From assembly GCF_011927785.1 (NCBI RefSeq), contig NZ_JAATJK010000001.1, positions 3,505,001 to 3,569,000 of the forward strand: DNA of 64,000 bases, read 5' to 3'. The stretch comes from Micromonospora profundi (GTDB lineage: Bacteria > Actinomycetota > Actinomycetes > Mycobacteriales > Micromonosporaceae). A program made the translations under genes and the position numbers. How positions within the stretch are numbered: the stretch's first letter is position 1; every line of letters begins with the position of its first letter. The notes beneath the pieces were generated by a model that ran no database searches, had not been told where the DNA came from, and was given only the letters and a program-made list of their open reading frames with translations. This document shows positions 1-8,952 of the stretch, in pieces.

Positions 1-333
1 GAGGCGACAGCCGATCGGGTGGTGATCAGCTGGCAGGTCCGGCCGGAGCTGTACCAGCCGTTCGGGATCCAGCACGGCGGCGTGTACTGCTCGGTGGTGG
101 AGACCGCGGCCAGTGTCGGCGGCGGGCTGTGGCTGGCGGACCGGGGCAGGGTGGTGGGGGTGTCGAACCAGACCGACTTCCTGCGGGCGGTCCGCGACGG
201 CGAGCTGCGGGCGGTCGGCACTCCTGTGCACCGGGGCCGCAGCCAGCAGCTCTGGCAGGTGGAGATCACCGACGCCGACGAGCGGCTGGTCGCCCGTGGT
301 CAGGTCCGGCTGCAGAACCTCTCCAACGACTGA
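1..333 (+). CDS. PaaI-type hotdog thioesterase, 5' end outside window
   Basis: The frame is already open at base 1, so this is the C-terminal part of a longer gene. The visible part holds the hotdog-fold helix with the HGG motif (FGIQHGGVYCSVVETAAS), which is typical of PaaI/YbgC acyl-CoA thioesterases, followed by the beta strands SNQTDFLRAV, GTPVHRGRS and VARGQVRLQNL. The family hydrolyses small or aromatic acyl-CoA thioesters in the cytoplasm; the substrate cannot be read from this fragment. A GTG at 19 could be called as a start, but the residues before it fit the family, so the true start is upstream of the window. Confidence 0.8.
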   Translation, partial: EATADRVVISWQVRPELYQPFGIQHGGVYCSVVETAASVGGGLWLADRGRVVGVSNQTDFLRAVRDGELRAVGTPVHRGRSQQLWQVEITDADERLVARGQVRLQNLSND

Positions 334-337
334 GCGG

Positions 338-1669
338 TCAGCTGCGGGCCTCGTCCAGCACCGGCTCGGCGTCGCTGTCAGCGTCGGTGTCGACCTCGTC
401 GGGGACCCGGCTCACGCGTACCTCGGTGATGGCCCTGTGGTCGATGCCGGCCACCGTGAGCACCCACCCGTCCAGGGTGACGTCCTCCCCGGCGACGGTG
501 GGGATGTGCCCGAGGTGGGTCAGCACCAGGCCGGCGACCGTGGTGTAGTCACCGACCGGCCGCGACGGCAGGTCGACGCCGATGTCCGGCAGATCGTGCA
601 CCGGGAAGGTGCCGGGCAGCAGCACCGCGCCGTCCGGGTCGCGGCGCACCGAGAAGCCGTCCCGGTCGGTCTCGTCGTAGATCTCCCCGACGATCTCCTC
701 CAGGATGTCCTCAAGCGTCACGATCCCGTCGACGGCGCCCCGCTCGTCCACGACAAGCGCTATGTGCTGGCGCTCGGCCTTGAACTGGCGCAGCGCGTCC
801 ACCACGGGCAGCGAGTCCGGCAGGAGCATCGGAGGCCGGGCGATCTCGTCGATCGGGCGGTCGTCGGGCACACCCACAAGGTCACGCAGGTGGATCACGC
901 CGGCCGTGTCGTCCAGGCCGCCGTGGCGCACCACCGGCGCCCGGGAGTGCCCGGTGGCGGCCAGGACCAGCCGCGCGGCCTCCGCGGTGGTCCCGCTGTC
1001 GAGCGTGAAGACCTGCAACCGGGGTACGAGCACAGCCCGCAACCGCCGGTCGGCGATCTCCACGGCGCCGGCGATGATGGTGCGCTGTTCCTTGGTGAAG
1101 CCGTGGTTGCCGGCGACGATGTCCCGCAGTTCGTCCGGGCCGATCTCGTCCGGCTCGTGTTTCGGGTTGAGCCCGACCAGTCGGACCACCAGGTCGCTTG
1201 TCGCGCCGAGCGCCCAGACGGCCGGGCGGGTGAAGGTGGCGAGCAGGTCGAGCGGGCGGGCCACGAGCAGCGCCCAGCGCTCGGCCGACTGCATGGCGAT
1301 CCGCTTGGGAGCCAGCTCGCCGAAGACCAGGGTGACGAAGGTCAGCACGAGGGTGACCGCCACGATCGCTGCCGTCTCGGCGGCGCTGCCGAACATCCCG
1401 AGCAGGGGCACGAGGGGCTTGGCCAGCGAAACCGCCGCCGCCGCGGAGGCCAGGAAGCCGGCGAGGGTGATGCCGATCTGGATGGTGGCCAGGAAGCGGT
1501 TCGGGTCCTTCGCCAGCCGGGCCAGCACCCGCCCGGCCCTGCTGGTGCGCTCCAACCGCTGGATCTGGCTGTCCCGCAGCGACACCAACGCCATCTCACT
1601 GCCTGCGAAGAGTGCGTTGATGACGATCAGAATTCCGACCAGGGCCAGTTGGCTCCCGTAGCTCTGCAC
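338..1669 (-). CDS. CNNM/CBS-pair membrane protein (hemolysin C/CorC family)
   Basis: This is a 443-residue membrane protein. It has an N-terminal CNNM (DUF21) domain with about four hydrophobic segments in residues 1-150, including the family motif FGELAPKRIA. Two CBS domains follow (about 205-330, with VTLEDILEEIVGEIYDE at the second), then a C-terminal CorC/HlyC transporter-associated domain (about 345-430). Family members are linked to Mg2+ or other divalent cation efflux and homeostasis, with CBS domains that bind adenine nucleotides. The start is GTG. The downstream neighbour is convergent, with only 4 bases between stop codons. The hemolysin name is historical and no toxic role is implied. 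Confidence 0.88.
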   Translation of the reverse strand: MQSYGSQLALVGILIVINALFAGSEMALVSLRDSQIQRLERTSRAGRVLARLAKDPNRFLATIQIGITLAGFLASAAAAVSLAKPLVPLLGMFGSAAETAAIVAVTLVLTFVTLVFGELAPKRIAMQSAERWALLVARPLDLLATFTRPAVWALGATSDLVVRLVGLNPKHEPDEIGPDELRDIVAGNHGFTKEQRTIIAGAVEIADRRLRAVLVPRLQVFTLDSGTTAEAARLVLAATGHSRAPVVRHGGLDDTAGVIHLRDLVGVPDDRPIDEIARPPMLLPDSLPVVDALRQFKAERQHIALVVDERGAVDGIVTLEDILEEIVGEIYDETDRDGFSVRRDPDGAVLLPGTFPVHDLPDIGVDLPSRPVGDYTTVAGLVLTHLGHIPTVAGEDVTLDGWVLTVAGIDHRAITEVRVSRVPDEVDTDADSDAEPVLDEARS

Positions 1670-1795
1670 GCCGTGTTCGCTCCCTCTCCGGTGGAGGCGC
1701 CGGTCGGTCCACGCGGCGCCCGCCGGTCGGTGACCCGCCCGGCGTACGCGTGTCTGTGCCCCGTCGGACGCCTGACGAATCCTGCCGGGGCGACG

Positions 1796-2437
1796 CTACG
1801 CGGATCCGGTGACCGGCGCGGCGGGAAGGTCCAGGACGTACGAGTCGCCCTCCGGGCGGAAGCCGAGCCGGTGGTAGTAGGGGGCGACCATGCCGGGCGG
1901 GCTGATGACCCTGTGGAAACCCCGTTCGGTGAAGAGGCGACTGCGCCGGTAGACGAACTCGCCGGGGGTGAAGTCGCGGAACTTCGGGGTGACGTAGTCC
2001 AGGTCGATCTGGGCGACCCCGTGCGCCCCGGCGTGCGACAGCACCACGCCGACGACCTCGTCGGCGGTGACCACGAGGAACGCCGAGCGGTTCGTGGCGG
2101 TCGGGTCCCAGTGGAAGTCGGGGTTGAACCGGGCGATGTCCGGCGCGTGCACCCGCAGCGTGTGGGCCAGGAACTGGTCGTCGACGCCGACCTCCACCAC
2201 CTGGTAGGTCTGCTCGTCGTGGCGGGTGGCGAGCATCGTCCGCAGGTACCAGATGTTGATCACCGAGAGGACGATGTTGAGGCCCACCATGGGCCAGACC
2301 TCGATGGCGGCGTTGTAGCCGATCAGCACCACGCAGCCGACGAGGTTGAGGGCGCGCAGGCGCAGGACGCGCGACTGAAGTAGCGACCAGACCAGCACCG
2401 CGGAGCCGGCCCAGCCGACCAGATCCAACCAGTTCAC
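1796..2437 (-). CDS. YgjV-like membrane segment fused to GNAT-like domain
   Basis: The first ~75 residues form three hydrophobic helices (VGWAGSAVLVWSLL, ALNLVGCVVLIGYNAAIEV, NIVLSVINIWYLR) in the manner of the small YgjV membrane family. Residues ~80-205 resemble an acyltransferase fold (AFLVVTADEVVGVVLSHAG, then YYHRLGFRPEGDSYVLDL at the end). The start is GTG at 2437. The function is unknown; a membrane-anchored acetyltransferase is an inference. It lies 9 bases downstream of another acetyltransferase gene on the same strand and is probably co-transcribed with it. Confidence 0.6.
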   Translation of the reverse strand: MNWLDLVGWAGSAVLVWSLLQSRVLRLRALNLVGCVVLIGYNAAIEVWPMVGLNIVLSVINIWYLRTMLATRHDEQTYQVVEVGVDDQFLAHTLRVHAPDIARFNPDFHWDPTATNRSAFLVVTADEVVGVVLSHAGAHGVAQIDLDYVTPKFRDFTPGEFVYRRSRLFTERGFHRVISPPGMVAPYYHRLGFRPEGDSYVLDLPAAPVTGSA

Positions 2438-2446
2438 CCCGCGAGA

Positions 2447-2947
2447 CTAGTGCCCGCCCAGGCCAGGCCCCTCGGTGGGCAGTTCGAGCAGCCACTCCTG
2501 CACCTCGGCGCCGCGGCCGTTGGCGTACCCCGAGTCCTCGCCGACCACGACGAAGCCGCACTTGCGCAGGACCGCGAGGGAGGCGGCGTTGTCCTTGGCG
2601 GCGCGGGCGTACACCGGCCGGGGCAACTCGCGCAGCAGGGCGGTCAGGGCCGTCGTGGCGTGACCCCGGCCCCACCGGGCCCTGTCGATCCAGTAGCTGA
2701 CCTCAGTGCGGTCGCCCACCGGGAAGGCTGTGACGTGGCCGACGACCTCGCCGTCGACCTCGATGGTGCGGACCACGTTCGCCGGGTCGGTGAGCACCCG
2801 CGCCCAGTGCCTGGCGAACTCCCGGTGGTCGGACGGGTCCTCGGGGCCGAATGCGGCCATCCGGTTGGCCTCCGGGTCCTGCTGGTGCAGGAAGAACTCC
2901 ACGAGGTCGTCCTCGCGGACCGGGCGCAGCCGCACGTCGAAGGTCAT
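2447..2947 (-). CDS. GNAT family N-acetyltransferase
   Basis: A 166-residue GNAT protein. The N-terminus VRLRPVREDDLVEFF is the usual beta1-alpha1 of the family. A YWIDRARWGRGHATTALTALL stretch carries the acetyl-CoA pyrophosphate loop, and NAASLAVLRKCGFVVVGE is the beta6/alpha4 region. It belongs to the RimJ/RimL-like branch; the substrate is not predictable. An upstream GTG would add 32 residues of low-complexity Arg/Pro sequence, so the ATG at 2947 directly before the conserved beta strand is preferred. No clear Shine-Dalgarno is visible. Confidence 0.8.
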   Translation of the reverse strand: MTFDVRLRPVREDDLVEFFLHQQDPEANRMAAFGPEDPSDHREFARHWARVLTDPANVVRTIEVDGEVVGHVTAFPVGDRTEVSYWIDRARWGRGHATTALTALLRELPRPVYARAAKDNAASLAVLRKCGFVVVGEDSGYANGRGAEVQEWLLELPTEGPGLGGH

Positions 2948-3053
2948 CGGACGAGGGTACGTAGCAGGGGTGACAGTCTGAGCCGGCCGTAGCTGCTCCG
3001 ACGGCCGGTCGCTCACGGTGGTGACCCGCACGGCCGGCCGCATGCGGTGCGGC

Positions 3054-4525
3054 TCAGGCGATCACGGCCGCCACAGCCAACGCGGCGGCGCACAGGGAAC
3101 TCGCCACCGACAGCAGGCGACGCCAGGGCACCCGCGCGTCGACCGCCGGCAGGGCACGCCACCGGGTCGCCGCCAGGGCCACCGCCGCCGCCGACAGACC
3201 CGCCCCGAGCGGCCACAGCCAGGCGGGCACCAGGGACCAGTCCCCCAGTCGGTGCCCGAGGCCGAGGTAGGCGAACGCCCACACCGTGGAAGCCAGCAGG
3301 GTCACGCGGTCCAGTTCACGTCGGCGGGCGGTGCCGAACAGGGAGAGGCCGCCGACGAAGGTGAAGGCCACCGCGAGACCGGCGCCGATCCACAGTGGCA
3401 GCGCCGGTGTCGCCGCCTCGGCGTCTTCCTGCGCCACTCCGAGCAGTCGCAGACCGACCGCCTCGACGCCCTTGTCGGTGTTGGCGAGCACCACCACCGC
3501 CCGGCCGGTGGCGCGCTCGAAGCCGACGTAGGAGCGGAACCCGCCGGTCCCGCCGTTGTGCCAGACGATCTCGCGGTCGCCGTGGCGGGTAGTGAACCAC
3601 CCGTACCCGATGCGGGTGTCGTCGTCGCTGCGGAAGCGGGCGGTGGCAGCGTCGGCGCCCGGCGCGGTGCCGGTGAGGGTGGCCGCGACCAGGCGGGCCA
3701 GGTCCTCGGCTGTGGACCAGGGGCCGACGCCGGCTGCGGCGTACCCGGCTCCCCACCAGGGGTCGGACGGCCGCCCACCGGCCCGACTTCCGTGGGCGCG
3801 GTCGGCCGGCAGGTCGTCGGCCCCGGTGGCGACCACGGTCGCGGTCATTCCGAGGGGTCGCAGCAGCCGTGCCTCCAGCAGATCGGGGTACGTCGCGCCG
3901 GCCTTCGCGGCGAGCGCCTGGCCGAGAACCGACGGGCCGACGTTGGAGTAGTGCACCTCGCCGCGCCCGTCGCCGGGGGTGGCCCGGTCGGCGATGTTCC
4001 GGACGCCGTGGACGTCCTGCCCGGCGTAGGGGTTGCCGCCGGAGACGTTGGACCAGAGGACGCGCGCCCAGCCCAGCGCGGAGCCGGCGGCCAGCCGAGG
4101 CAGGCCGGCCCGGTGCTGGACAGCTCGGCCAGCGTGACGTCGCGGGCGGGGCCGGTGACCGTGGGCCACGTGTCGCCGAGCCGATCGTCGGGGCGCACGA
4201 CACCGGCGGCGGCCTGGTCGGCGAGGAGCATTCCGGTGAGGACCTTGGTGACCGACCCGATCTCGAACGCGGTGCGGGTCTCGACGGGCCGGCCGTCGGG
4301 GTCCCGGTCGCCCAGGCCGGCGGTGCGGATCCGCCCGTTCTCGACCAGGGCGACGGCGAGCCCGCGGTGCCCCTTCGGGTCGGGCACGGCCGCCCGGGCG
4401 GTGCGAGCGAGGTCGGGGTCGCCGGTCACCTGTGCACCGAGACGTGGGACGCGGGGCATCAGCGCGGCCCCGACGAGGCCGGCGGCGAGCGCCACGACGA
4501 GTGCGGTGACGACTGTTCTCCGCAT
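3054..4525 (-). pseudogene. Serine hydrolase (class C beta-lactamase-like), frameshifted
   Basis: Two overlapping frames together encode one beta-lactamase/DD-peptidase family protein. The first, from 4525, has a signal peptide (MRRTVVTALVVALAAGLVGA) and the SxxK motif (GSVTKVLTG). The second carries the rest: the Y-S-N motif (HYSNVG), the HNGGTGGF motif, and three or four C-terminal membrane helices. The frames join at 4111-4120, where the expected sequence for Ser-Ser-His-Arg-Ala-Gly needs one more C. The enzyme would act on peptides or esters outside the membrane. The ATG at 4525 follows AAGGA; a GTG at 4555 lacks this. A sequencing error cannot be excluded. Confidence 0.8.
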
Positions 4526-4601
4526 GCTGTTCCTTCGGTCGGAGGGGGTGGCCACCTGGCGGTGGCTCGACGATCGAGGGCTGCGACGGGCGTGGGCCGG
4601 C

Positions 4602-5114
4602 TCATCGGCCGGCGGCGGCGAGGATGGCCAGAAGCGGCACCACGCGTTCGGCGGGAACGGCGTACCGGCCTCGGCCGACGCTGCGCAGCCAACCGGCGGC
4701 GGTGAGCTGGCGTAGGTGGTGGTGGAGCTGGCCGGTGGTGCCCAACTCCTCGATCTCGGCCAGTTCGCCGGTGCCCTGCCGGCCGCCGAGAACCTCCCGC
4801 AACAGCCGGAGCCGCACCCCGTGGGCCAGCGCGGACAGGGTGGCGGCCAGCTCCGTCCAGTCGCCGTCGAGCAGATCGTCGACGGTGCGCCCGTACTGCC
4901 AGTCGTAGTGCTGGTCGGCGACGCGGACGGTGCCGGTGTAGAGGACGGCGCCCGTGCCGTCGGACGGCAGGCGCTGCTTGAGGCCGTCGAGAGCCCAGAA
5001 GGTGCCCTCGGGTGCGGATGGTGTGTCCGGCGGGGCAGGTGTCGACGTCAGGAGCTCGGTCAGGGCGGCGACCTGCGCCTCAAGCGCGGTGAGTCGCTCT
5101 TCGATGCGCGTCAC
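4602..5114 (-). CDS. ArsR-like winged-helix transcriptional regulator
   Basis: A 170-residue protein with an N-terminal coiled-coil-like helix (RIEERLTALEAQVAALTELL) and a C-terminal winged helix (about 85-165: LSALAHGVRLRLLREVL, then the recognition region TTGQLHHHLRQLTAAGWLRSVGRGRYAV). Such proteins usually repress their own gene and neighbours. Codons upstream of the GTG at 5114 are out of character, and this GTG sits about 7 bases after a good -10 box, so the mRNA is probably leaderless. The serine hydrolase gene lies 76 bases downstream on the same strand and is the likely co-transcribed partner. Confidence 0.8.
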   Translation of the reverse strand: MTRIEERLTALEAQVAALTELLTSTPAPPDTPSAPEGTFWALDGLKQRLPSDGTGAVLYTGTVRVADQHYDWQYGRTVDDLLDGDWTELAATLSALAHGVRLRLLREVLGGRQGTGELAEIEELGTTGQLHHHLRQLTAAGWLRSVGRGRYAVPAERVVPLLAILAAAGR

Positions 5115-5120
5115 GCGTCG

Positions 5121-5149
5121 ATAATACGAACATACGTATTTTCGTGCAA
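5121..5149 (-). promoter_or_regulatory. Promoter and overlapping operator of the winged-helix regulator
   Basis: On the minus strand TTGCAC (5149-5144), a 17-base spacer and TATTAT (5126-5121) form a good sigma70-type promoter. The perfect inverted repeat AATACG-N6-CGTATT (5123-5140) covers the -10 box and most of the spacer, as expected for an autorepressor site. Transcription would start at about 5114, the first base of the GTG codon. Confidence 0.65.
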
Positions 5150-5176
5150 GCGGCGTTTCGCAGCGCGGCTCGACAC

Positions 5177-5190
5177 GGGCCGTTGGTCCC
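5177..5190. promoter_or_regulatory. DosR/DevR-like box upstream of the P-type ATPase
   Basis: GGGCCGTTGGTCCC is a near-palindrome that matches 11 of 14 positions of the mycobacterial DosR consensus GGGACTWWAGTCCC as I remember it. Its reverse complement is almost the same as the box at 7972-7986 before the first universal stress protein. It lies about 103 bases before the ATPase start. Confidence 0.5.
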
Positions 5191-5292
5191 GGGTCCAGCG
5201 GGCGCAACGCCCCTGCCTCCCCGGAGCCCACCGCGCGAAGGTGGGTGGGGATGGCGTGCCTTCGACACGCCGCGCGAGGTAGGGAGCTCACG

Positions 5293-7908
5293 GTGGCCAA
5301 GACCGGCGTACCGGTCCGAACGCTGGAGGCAACGGTCGACGTGCCCACCCCGGGAGGGCTCGATTCGGCGGAGGCCGCCGCCCGGCTGCGGGCGAACGGA
5401 CCCAACGCGGTGGCGCCGCCACCGCGCCGGCATGTGGTCCTTCGGGTCCTGCGCCAGCTCACCGACCCACTGGTCGCGTTGCTGCTCGCCGCGGCAGTGG
5501 TCACCACCGCGCTCGGCGACTACCCGGACACCGCAGTGATCCTCCTGGTCGTGCTGGTGAACACGGTCATCGGGTTGGTGCAGGAGATCCGCGCGGACCG
5601 GGCCATCGCGGCGCTGGGCCAACTCGCCGCCCCCGCCGCCCGGGTGGTGCGCGACGGCCGCGACCAGGCCGTCCCGGCCGCCGACCTGGTGCACGGCGAT
5701 CTGGTCCGGATCGAGGCCGGCGACATCGTGCCCGCGGATCTGCTGCTGGTCGAGGCCAACCGGCTGCAACTGGACGAATCCGCGTTGAGCGGTGAGTCCG
5801 TGCCGGTGGGGCGCACCGCCGGTCAGGAAGCGCTGGCCGGGACTGTCGTCACCACCGGACGCGCCGACGGCACGGTGATCCGGACGGGGCCGGCGAGCGC
5901 GCTGGGCAAGATCAGCGCTCTGGTGGCCGGCACCCGACCGAGCGCGACACCGTTGCAGCGCCGGCTCTCGTCCCTGGGCCGCACACTCGGTCTGATCGCT
6001 GTCGCGCTGTCGGGTCTGGTCTTCGCCATCGGCGTGATCAGCGGTCGACCGATCGTGGAAATGGCCGTCACGGCGGTGAGCCTTGTCGTCGCGGCGGTGC
6101 CCGAGTCGCTGCCTGCGGTGGTGACCCTGGCGTTGGCGCTCGGCGCCCGGAGGATGGCCGCCGCGAAGGCCATCCCGCGCCGCCTGCACGCGGTGGAGAC
6201 CCTCGGCTCGGTGACCGTGATCGCCTCCGACAAGACCGGAACCCTCACCGAGGGCCGGATGGCGGTGCAGCAGGTCGTCACCACCGACGGGGCGCGTTAC
6301 CAGGTCACCGGCAGCGGGTACGCCCCGCACGGCGCCGTACACCAGGATGGTGCCGAGGTGGCCGTACCGGAGGATCTGCGCCGGCTGGCGCGGGCCGGGC
6401 TGCTCTGCAACGACGCCGCCCTGTCACCTCCGGACGACGAGCGACCGGACTGGGGTGCCGTGGGCGACCCGCTCGAAGCGGCGCTCGTCGCCTTCGCCGC
6501 ACGGGCCGGCCTCGACCCGCAGACCACCCGCAGCGCGTGGCCACGGGTAGCCGAGCACCCCTTCGACCAGGCACAACGCCGGATGGTCACCGTGCACCGC
6601 TCCTGCGACCAGCGCTACCTCGTGGTCTGCAAGGGCGCCCCGGAGAGTGTTCTCGACCCCGCGCTGCTCGACGCCACCGACGACGAGATCGCCGCGCTGA
6701 CCAGCGGCGCCCACCAACTCGCCGGCGAAGGACTGCGGGTCCTCGCCGTGGCCGCCGCCCTGGTGGACACCGTGCCGGACCTCGCCGCGCCGACCGGCCT
6801 GCGCCCGCTGGGGCTGACCGCCGTCGGTGACCCGCTACGCGCGGCCGCTCCGGAGATCGCCGACAGTCTCGACACCGCCGGGGTACGTCTGCTGCTGATC
6901 ACCGGTGACCACCCCGCCACCGCCGCCGCGATCGGCTCCCAGCTGGGCCTGTGGCGCGATGGTGACCCTCTGGCCCGTGGCGACGACGACTCCACGCCGA
7001 CGCATCCGGACACCCGGGTCTTCGCCCGGACACAGCCGGAACAGAAGCTCGACATCATCGCCGACCTGCAGTCCCGTGGCCACGTGGTGGCGATGACAGG
7101 CGACGGGGTCAACGACGCACCCGCTCTGCGCCGCGCCGACATCGGGGTGGCGATGGGCGGCGGCACCGAGGTCGCCCGGCAGGCCGCCGACCTGGTCCTC
7201 GTCGACGACGACCTGTCCACCGTCACCACAGCGATCGGCGAGGGCCGGCGCATCTACGACAACATCCGCCGGTTCCTGCGGTACGCCCTCTCCGGTGGAG
7301 TCGCCGAGATCCTGGTGATGCTTGTCGGCCCGCTGTTCGGCCTGGCAGTGCCACTGCAACCCGCGCAGATCCTCTGGGTGAACCTGCTGACCCACGGGGT
7401 GCCCGGTGTGGCTCTCGGCGCGGAACCGGCCGAACCCGGCACGCTGCGTCGAGCGCCCCGCTCGCCGCAGGAGTCGGTGCTCGGTGCCGGTCTGGGCCGG
7501 GACGTCCTGTTCACCGGCGCGTTGATCGCCGCCGTCGTGCTCGGCGCCGGCGTGGTCGCCGCCGCCCGGGACCTGCCCTGGCAGTCCGTGGTCTTCGTGG
7601 TGCTCGGCCTGGCCCAGCTCGGCGTGGCGCTGGCGGTCCGGGCTCCCCGGCCTGCGGGCACGCGGCGCGGCAACCCCGGCCTGCTCGTCGCGGTCGCCGT
7701 GTCGGCGCTGCTCCAGGTCGGCGGAGTTCTGCTCCCCCCGCTGCGCGAGCTGCTCGACACCGAGCCGCTGACACCGGCAGTGCTGCTGGCCTGCGCGGCG
7801 GTCAGCGCCCTGCCCGGCCTGGTGCTGCGGCTGACCCGCCGCCGTCCGACACCGCCGTCGGCACCGTCCGACGGCGCAGTGGACGCCGCCGTCGGGCGGT
7901 CGCACTAG
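5293..7908 (+). CDS. Cation-translocating P-type ATPase (P2-like)
   Basis: An 871-residue ATP-driven cation pump. It has an N-terminal cation-ATPase domain (about 10-60), paired membrane helices, the actuator loop SGES (about 165), and the phosphorylation motif DKTGTLT with Asp313. The hinge motif is TGDGVNDAPAL (about 602), and there are roughly six C-terminal helices. The helix before the phosphorylation site has VPESLPAV, as in Ca2+/Mg2+/Mn2+-type P2 pumps, not the CPC of heavy-metal pumps. The GTG at 5293 is chosen because GGGAG lies just upstream; an in-frame ATG at 5245 lacks this. Its neighbours are universal stress proteins, as with ctpF in mycobacteria. Confidence 0.9.
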   Translation: MAKTGVPVRTLEATVDVPTPGGLDSAEAAARLRANGPNAVAPPPRRHVVLRVLRQLTDPLVALLLAAAVVTTALGDYPDTAVILLVVLVNTVIGLVQEIRADRAIAALGQLAAPAARVVRDGRDQAVPAADLVHGDLVRIEAGDIVPADLLLVEANRLQLDESALSGESVPVGRTAGQEALAGTVVTTGRADGTVIRTGPASALGKISALVAGTRPSATPLQRRLSSLGRTLGLIAVALSGLVFAIGVISGRPIVEMAVTAVSLVVAAVPESLPAVVTLALALGARRMAAAKAIPRRLHAVETLGSVTVIASDKTGTLTEGRMAVQQVVTTDGARYQVTGSGYAPHGAVHQDGAEVAVPEDLRRLARAGLLCNDAALSPPDDERPDWGAVGDPLEAALVAFAARAGLDPQTTRSAWPRVAEHPFDQAQRRMVTVHRSCDQRYLVVCKGAPESVLDPALLDATDDEIAALTSGAHQLAGEGLRVLAVAAALVDTVPDLAAPTGLRPLGLTAVGDPLRAAAPEIADSLDTAGVRLLLITGDHPATAAAIGSQLGLWRDGDPLARGDDDSTPTHPDTRVFARTQPEQKLDIIADLQSRGHVVAMTGDGVNDAPALRRADIGVAMGGGTEVARQAADLVLVDDDLSTVTTAIGEGRRIYDNIRRFLRYALSGGVAEILVMLVGPLFGLAVPLQPAQILWVNLLTHGVPGVALGAEPAEPGTLRRAPRSPQESVLGAGLGRDVLFTGALIAAVVLGAGVVAAARDLPWQSVVFVVLGLAQLGVALAVRAPRPAGTRRGNPGLLVAVAVSALLQVGGVLLPPLRELLDTEPLTPAVLLACAAVSALPGLVLRLTRRRPTPPSAPSDGAVDAAVGRSH

Positions 7909-7971
7909 GCGGATGTCGGGCCGCCATCGCCGGCACGCGGACGCCTTCTGGGGCGGTCGCGGGCCGGCGAC

Positions 7972-7986
7972 GGGACCAATGGCCCC
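7972..7986. promoter_or_regulatory. DosR/DevR-like box upstream of the first USP gene
   Basis: GGGACCAATGGCCCC is a near-perfect dyad (two unpaired positions per arm pair) about 76 bases before the USP start. It matches 11 of 14 core positions of the remembered mycobacterial DosR consensus and pairs with the similar box at 5177-5190. Confidence 0.5.
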
Positions 7987-8061
7987 CGGCCTCCTGCCCT
8001 CCTGCCCTGATCATCGGGCCGACGCCGTAGGAGAATGGAACTCGAACGAAGGAGGAACGTG

Positions 8062-8943
8062 ATGACCAAGCGATCCGGTGCCCCCGTGGTGGTGGCTGTT
8101 GACGGTTCGACATCAGCGCTGGAGGCGGTGCGGGTCGCCGCCCGCGAGGCCTCGACGCGAGGCCGGGCGCTGCGGGTGGTGCACGCGTTCATCTGGCCGC
8201 TCTACGAGGTGCCGCTGACGCCGGCACCGGGCGCTCCCGCCGACGCCGGGTTCCGCGCCCAGGCCGACAAGCTTGTCGCCGAAGCGGTGACCGAAGCCAC
8301 CAAGGTCGCTCCGGACCTCACCGTCACCGGCGCCGTGATCGACGGCGCCGCCACGCCGGTGCTGCTTGCCGAGGCGCGGGACGCGAAGCTGTTGGTGCTC
8401 GGCAGCCGGGGTCTGGGCGGGTTCGGCGGGCTGCTGCTCGGCTCGGTGGCGGTGCAGGTCTCCGCCCGCGCCGACTGCCCGGTGCTCGTGGTCAAGGGTG
8501 AGGCCCGCGCCGACGGGCCGGTCGTGGTCGGGGTCGACGGCTCGACGCTGTCCGCCGAGGCGCTGGGCTTCGCGTACGAGGCCGCCTCGTTGCGGGGCAC
8601 CAACCTGGTCGCCGTGCACGGCTGGACCATCCCCGTCCCGCCGAGCGACCTCCTGCCGCTGGGGTACGACGTGCAGGCGCTCGCCGCCGAAGAGGAGCGC
8701 GTGCTCGCCCAGGCGCTCGCCGGCTGGTCCGAGCAGTACCCGGACGTGCACGTACGGCGGCGCGTGGCGTACGGCGCACCCGCGCGCCTGCTCGTGGAGG
8801 AGTCGGCCGGGGCGCAGCTCACAGTTGTCGGGGCACGGGGCCGGGGCGCGCTGGCCGGCGTGCTGCTCGGCTCGGTGAGCCACGCGGTGCTGCACCACTC
8901 GCAGGGCCCGGTGGCTGTCATCCGGCAGAGCAAGAAGAACTGA
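8062..8943 (+). CDS. Universal stress protein, two UspA domains
   Basis: A 293-residue protein made of two UspA domains (about 9-145 and 153-290). Each starts with a VVVxVDGS strand and ends with the ATP-binding G-x2-G-x9-G(S) motif (GSRGLGGFGGLLLGSV and GARGRGALAGVLLGSV). Proteins of this class bind ATP and act in stress and dormancy responses in actinobacteria. The ATG at 8062 is preceded by AAGGAGG at good spacing; the ATG at 8035 would put that ribosome-binding site inside the gene. A hairpin at 8953-8985 ends the unit. Confidence 0.9.
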   Translation: MTKRSGAPVVVAVDGSTSALEAVRVAAREASTRGRALRVVHAFIWPLYEVPLTPAPGAPADAGFRAQADKLVAEAVTEATKVAPDLTVTGAVIDGAATPVLLAEARDAKLLVLGSRGLGGFGGLLLGSVAVQVSARADCPVLVVKGEARADGPVVVGVDGSTLSAEALGFAYEAASLRGTNLVAVHGWTIPVPPSDLLPLGYDVQALAAEEERVLAQALAGWSEQYPDVHVRRRVAYGAPARLLVEESAGAQLTVVGARGRGALAGVLLGSVSHAVLHHSQGPVAVIRQSKKN

Positions 8944-8952
8944 CGTCGCGTT

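Noticed and set aside
113..2383. Very long plus-strand open frame opposite the CNNM gene
   Set aside because: An antisense shadow in GC-rich sequence; the minus-strand frame encodes the known protein family.
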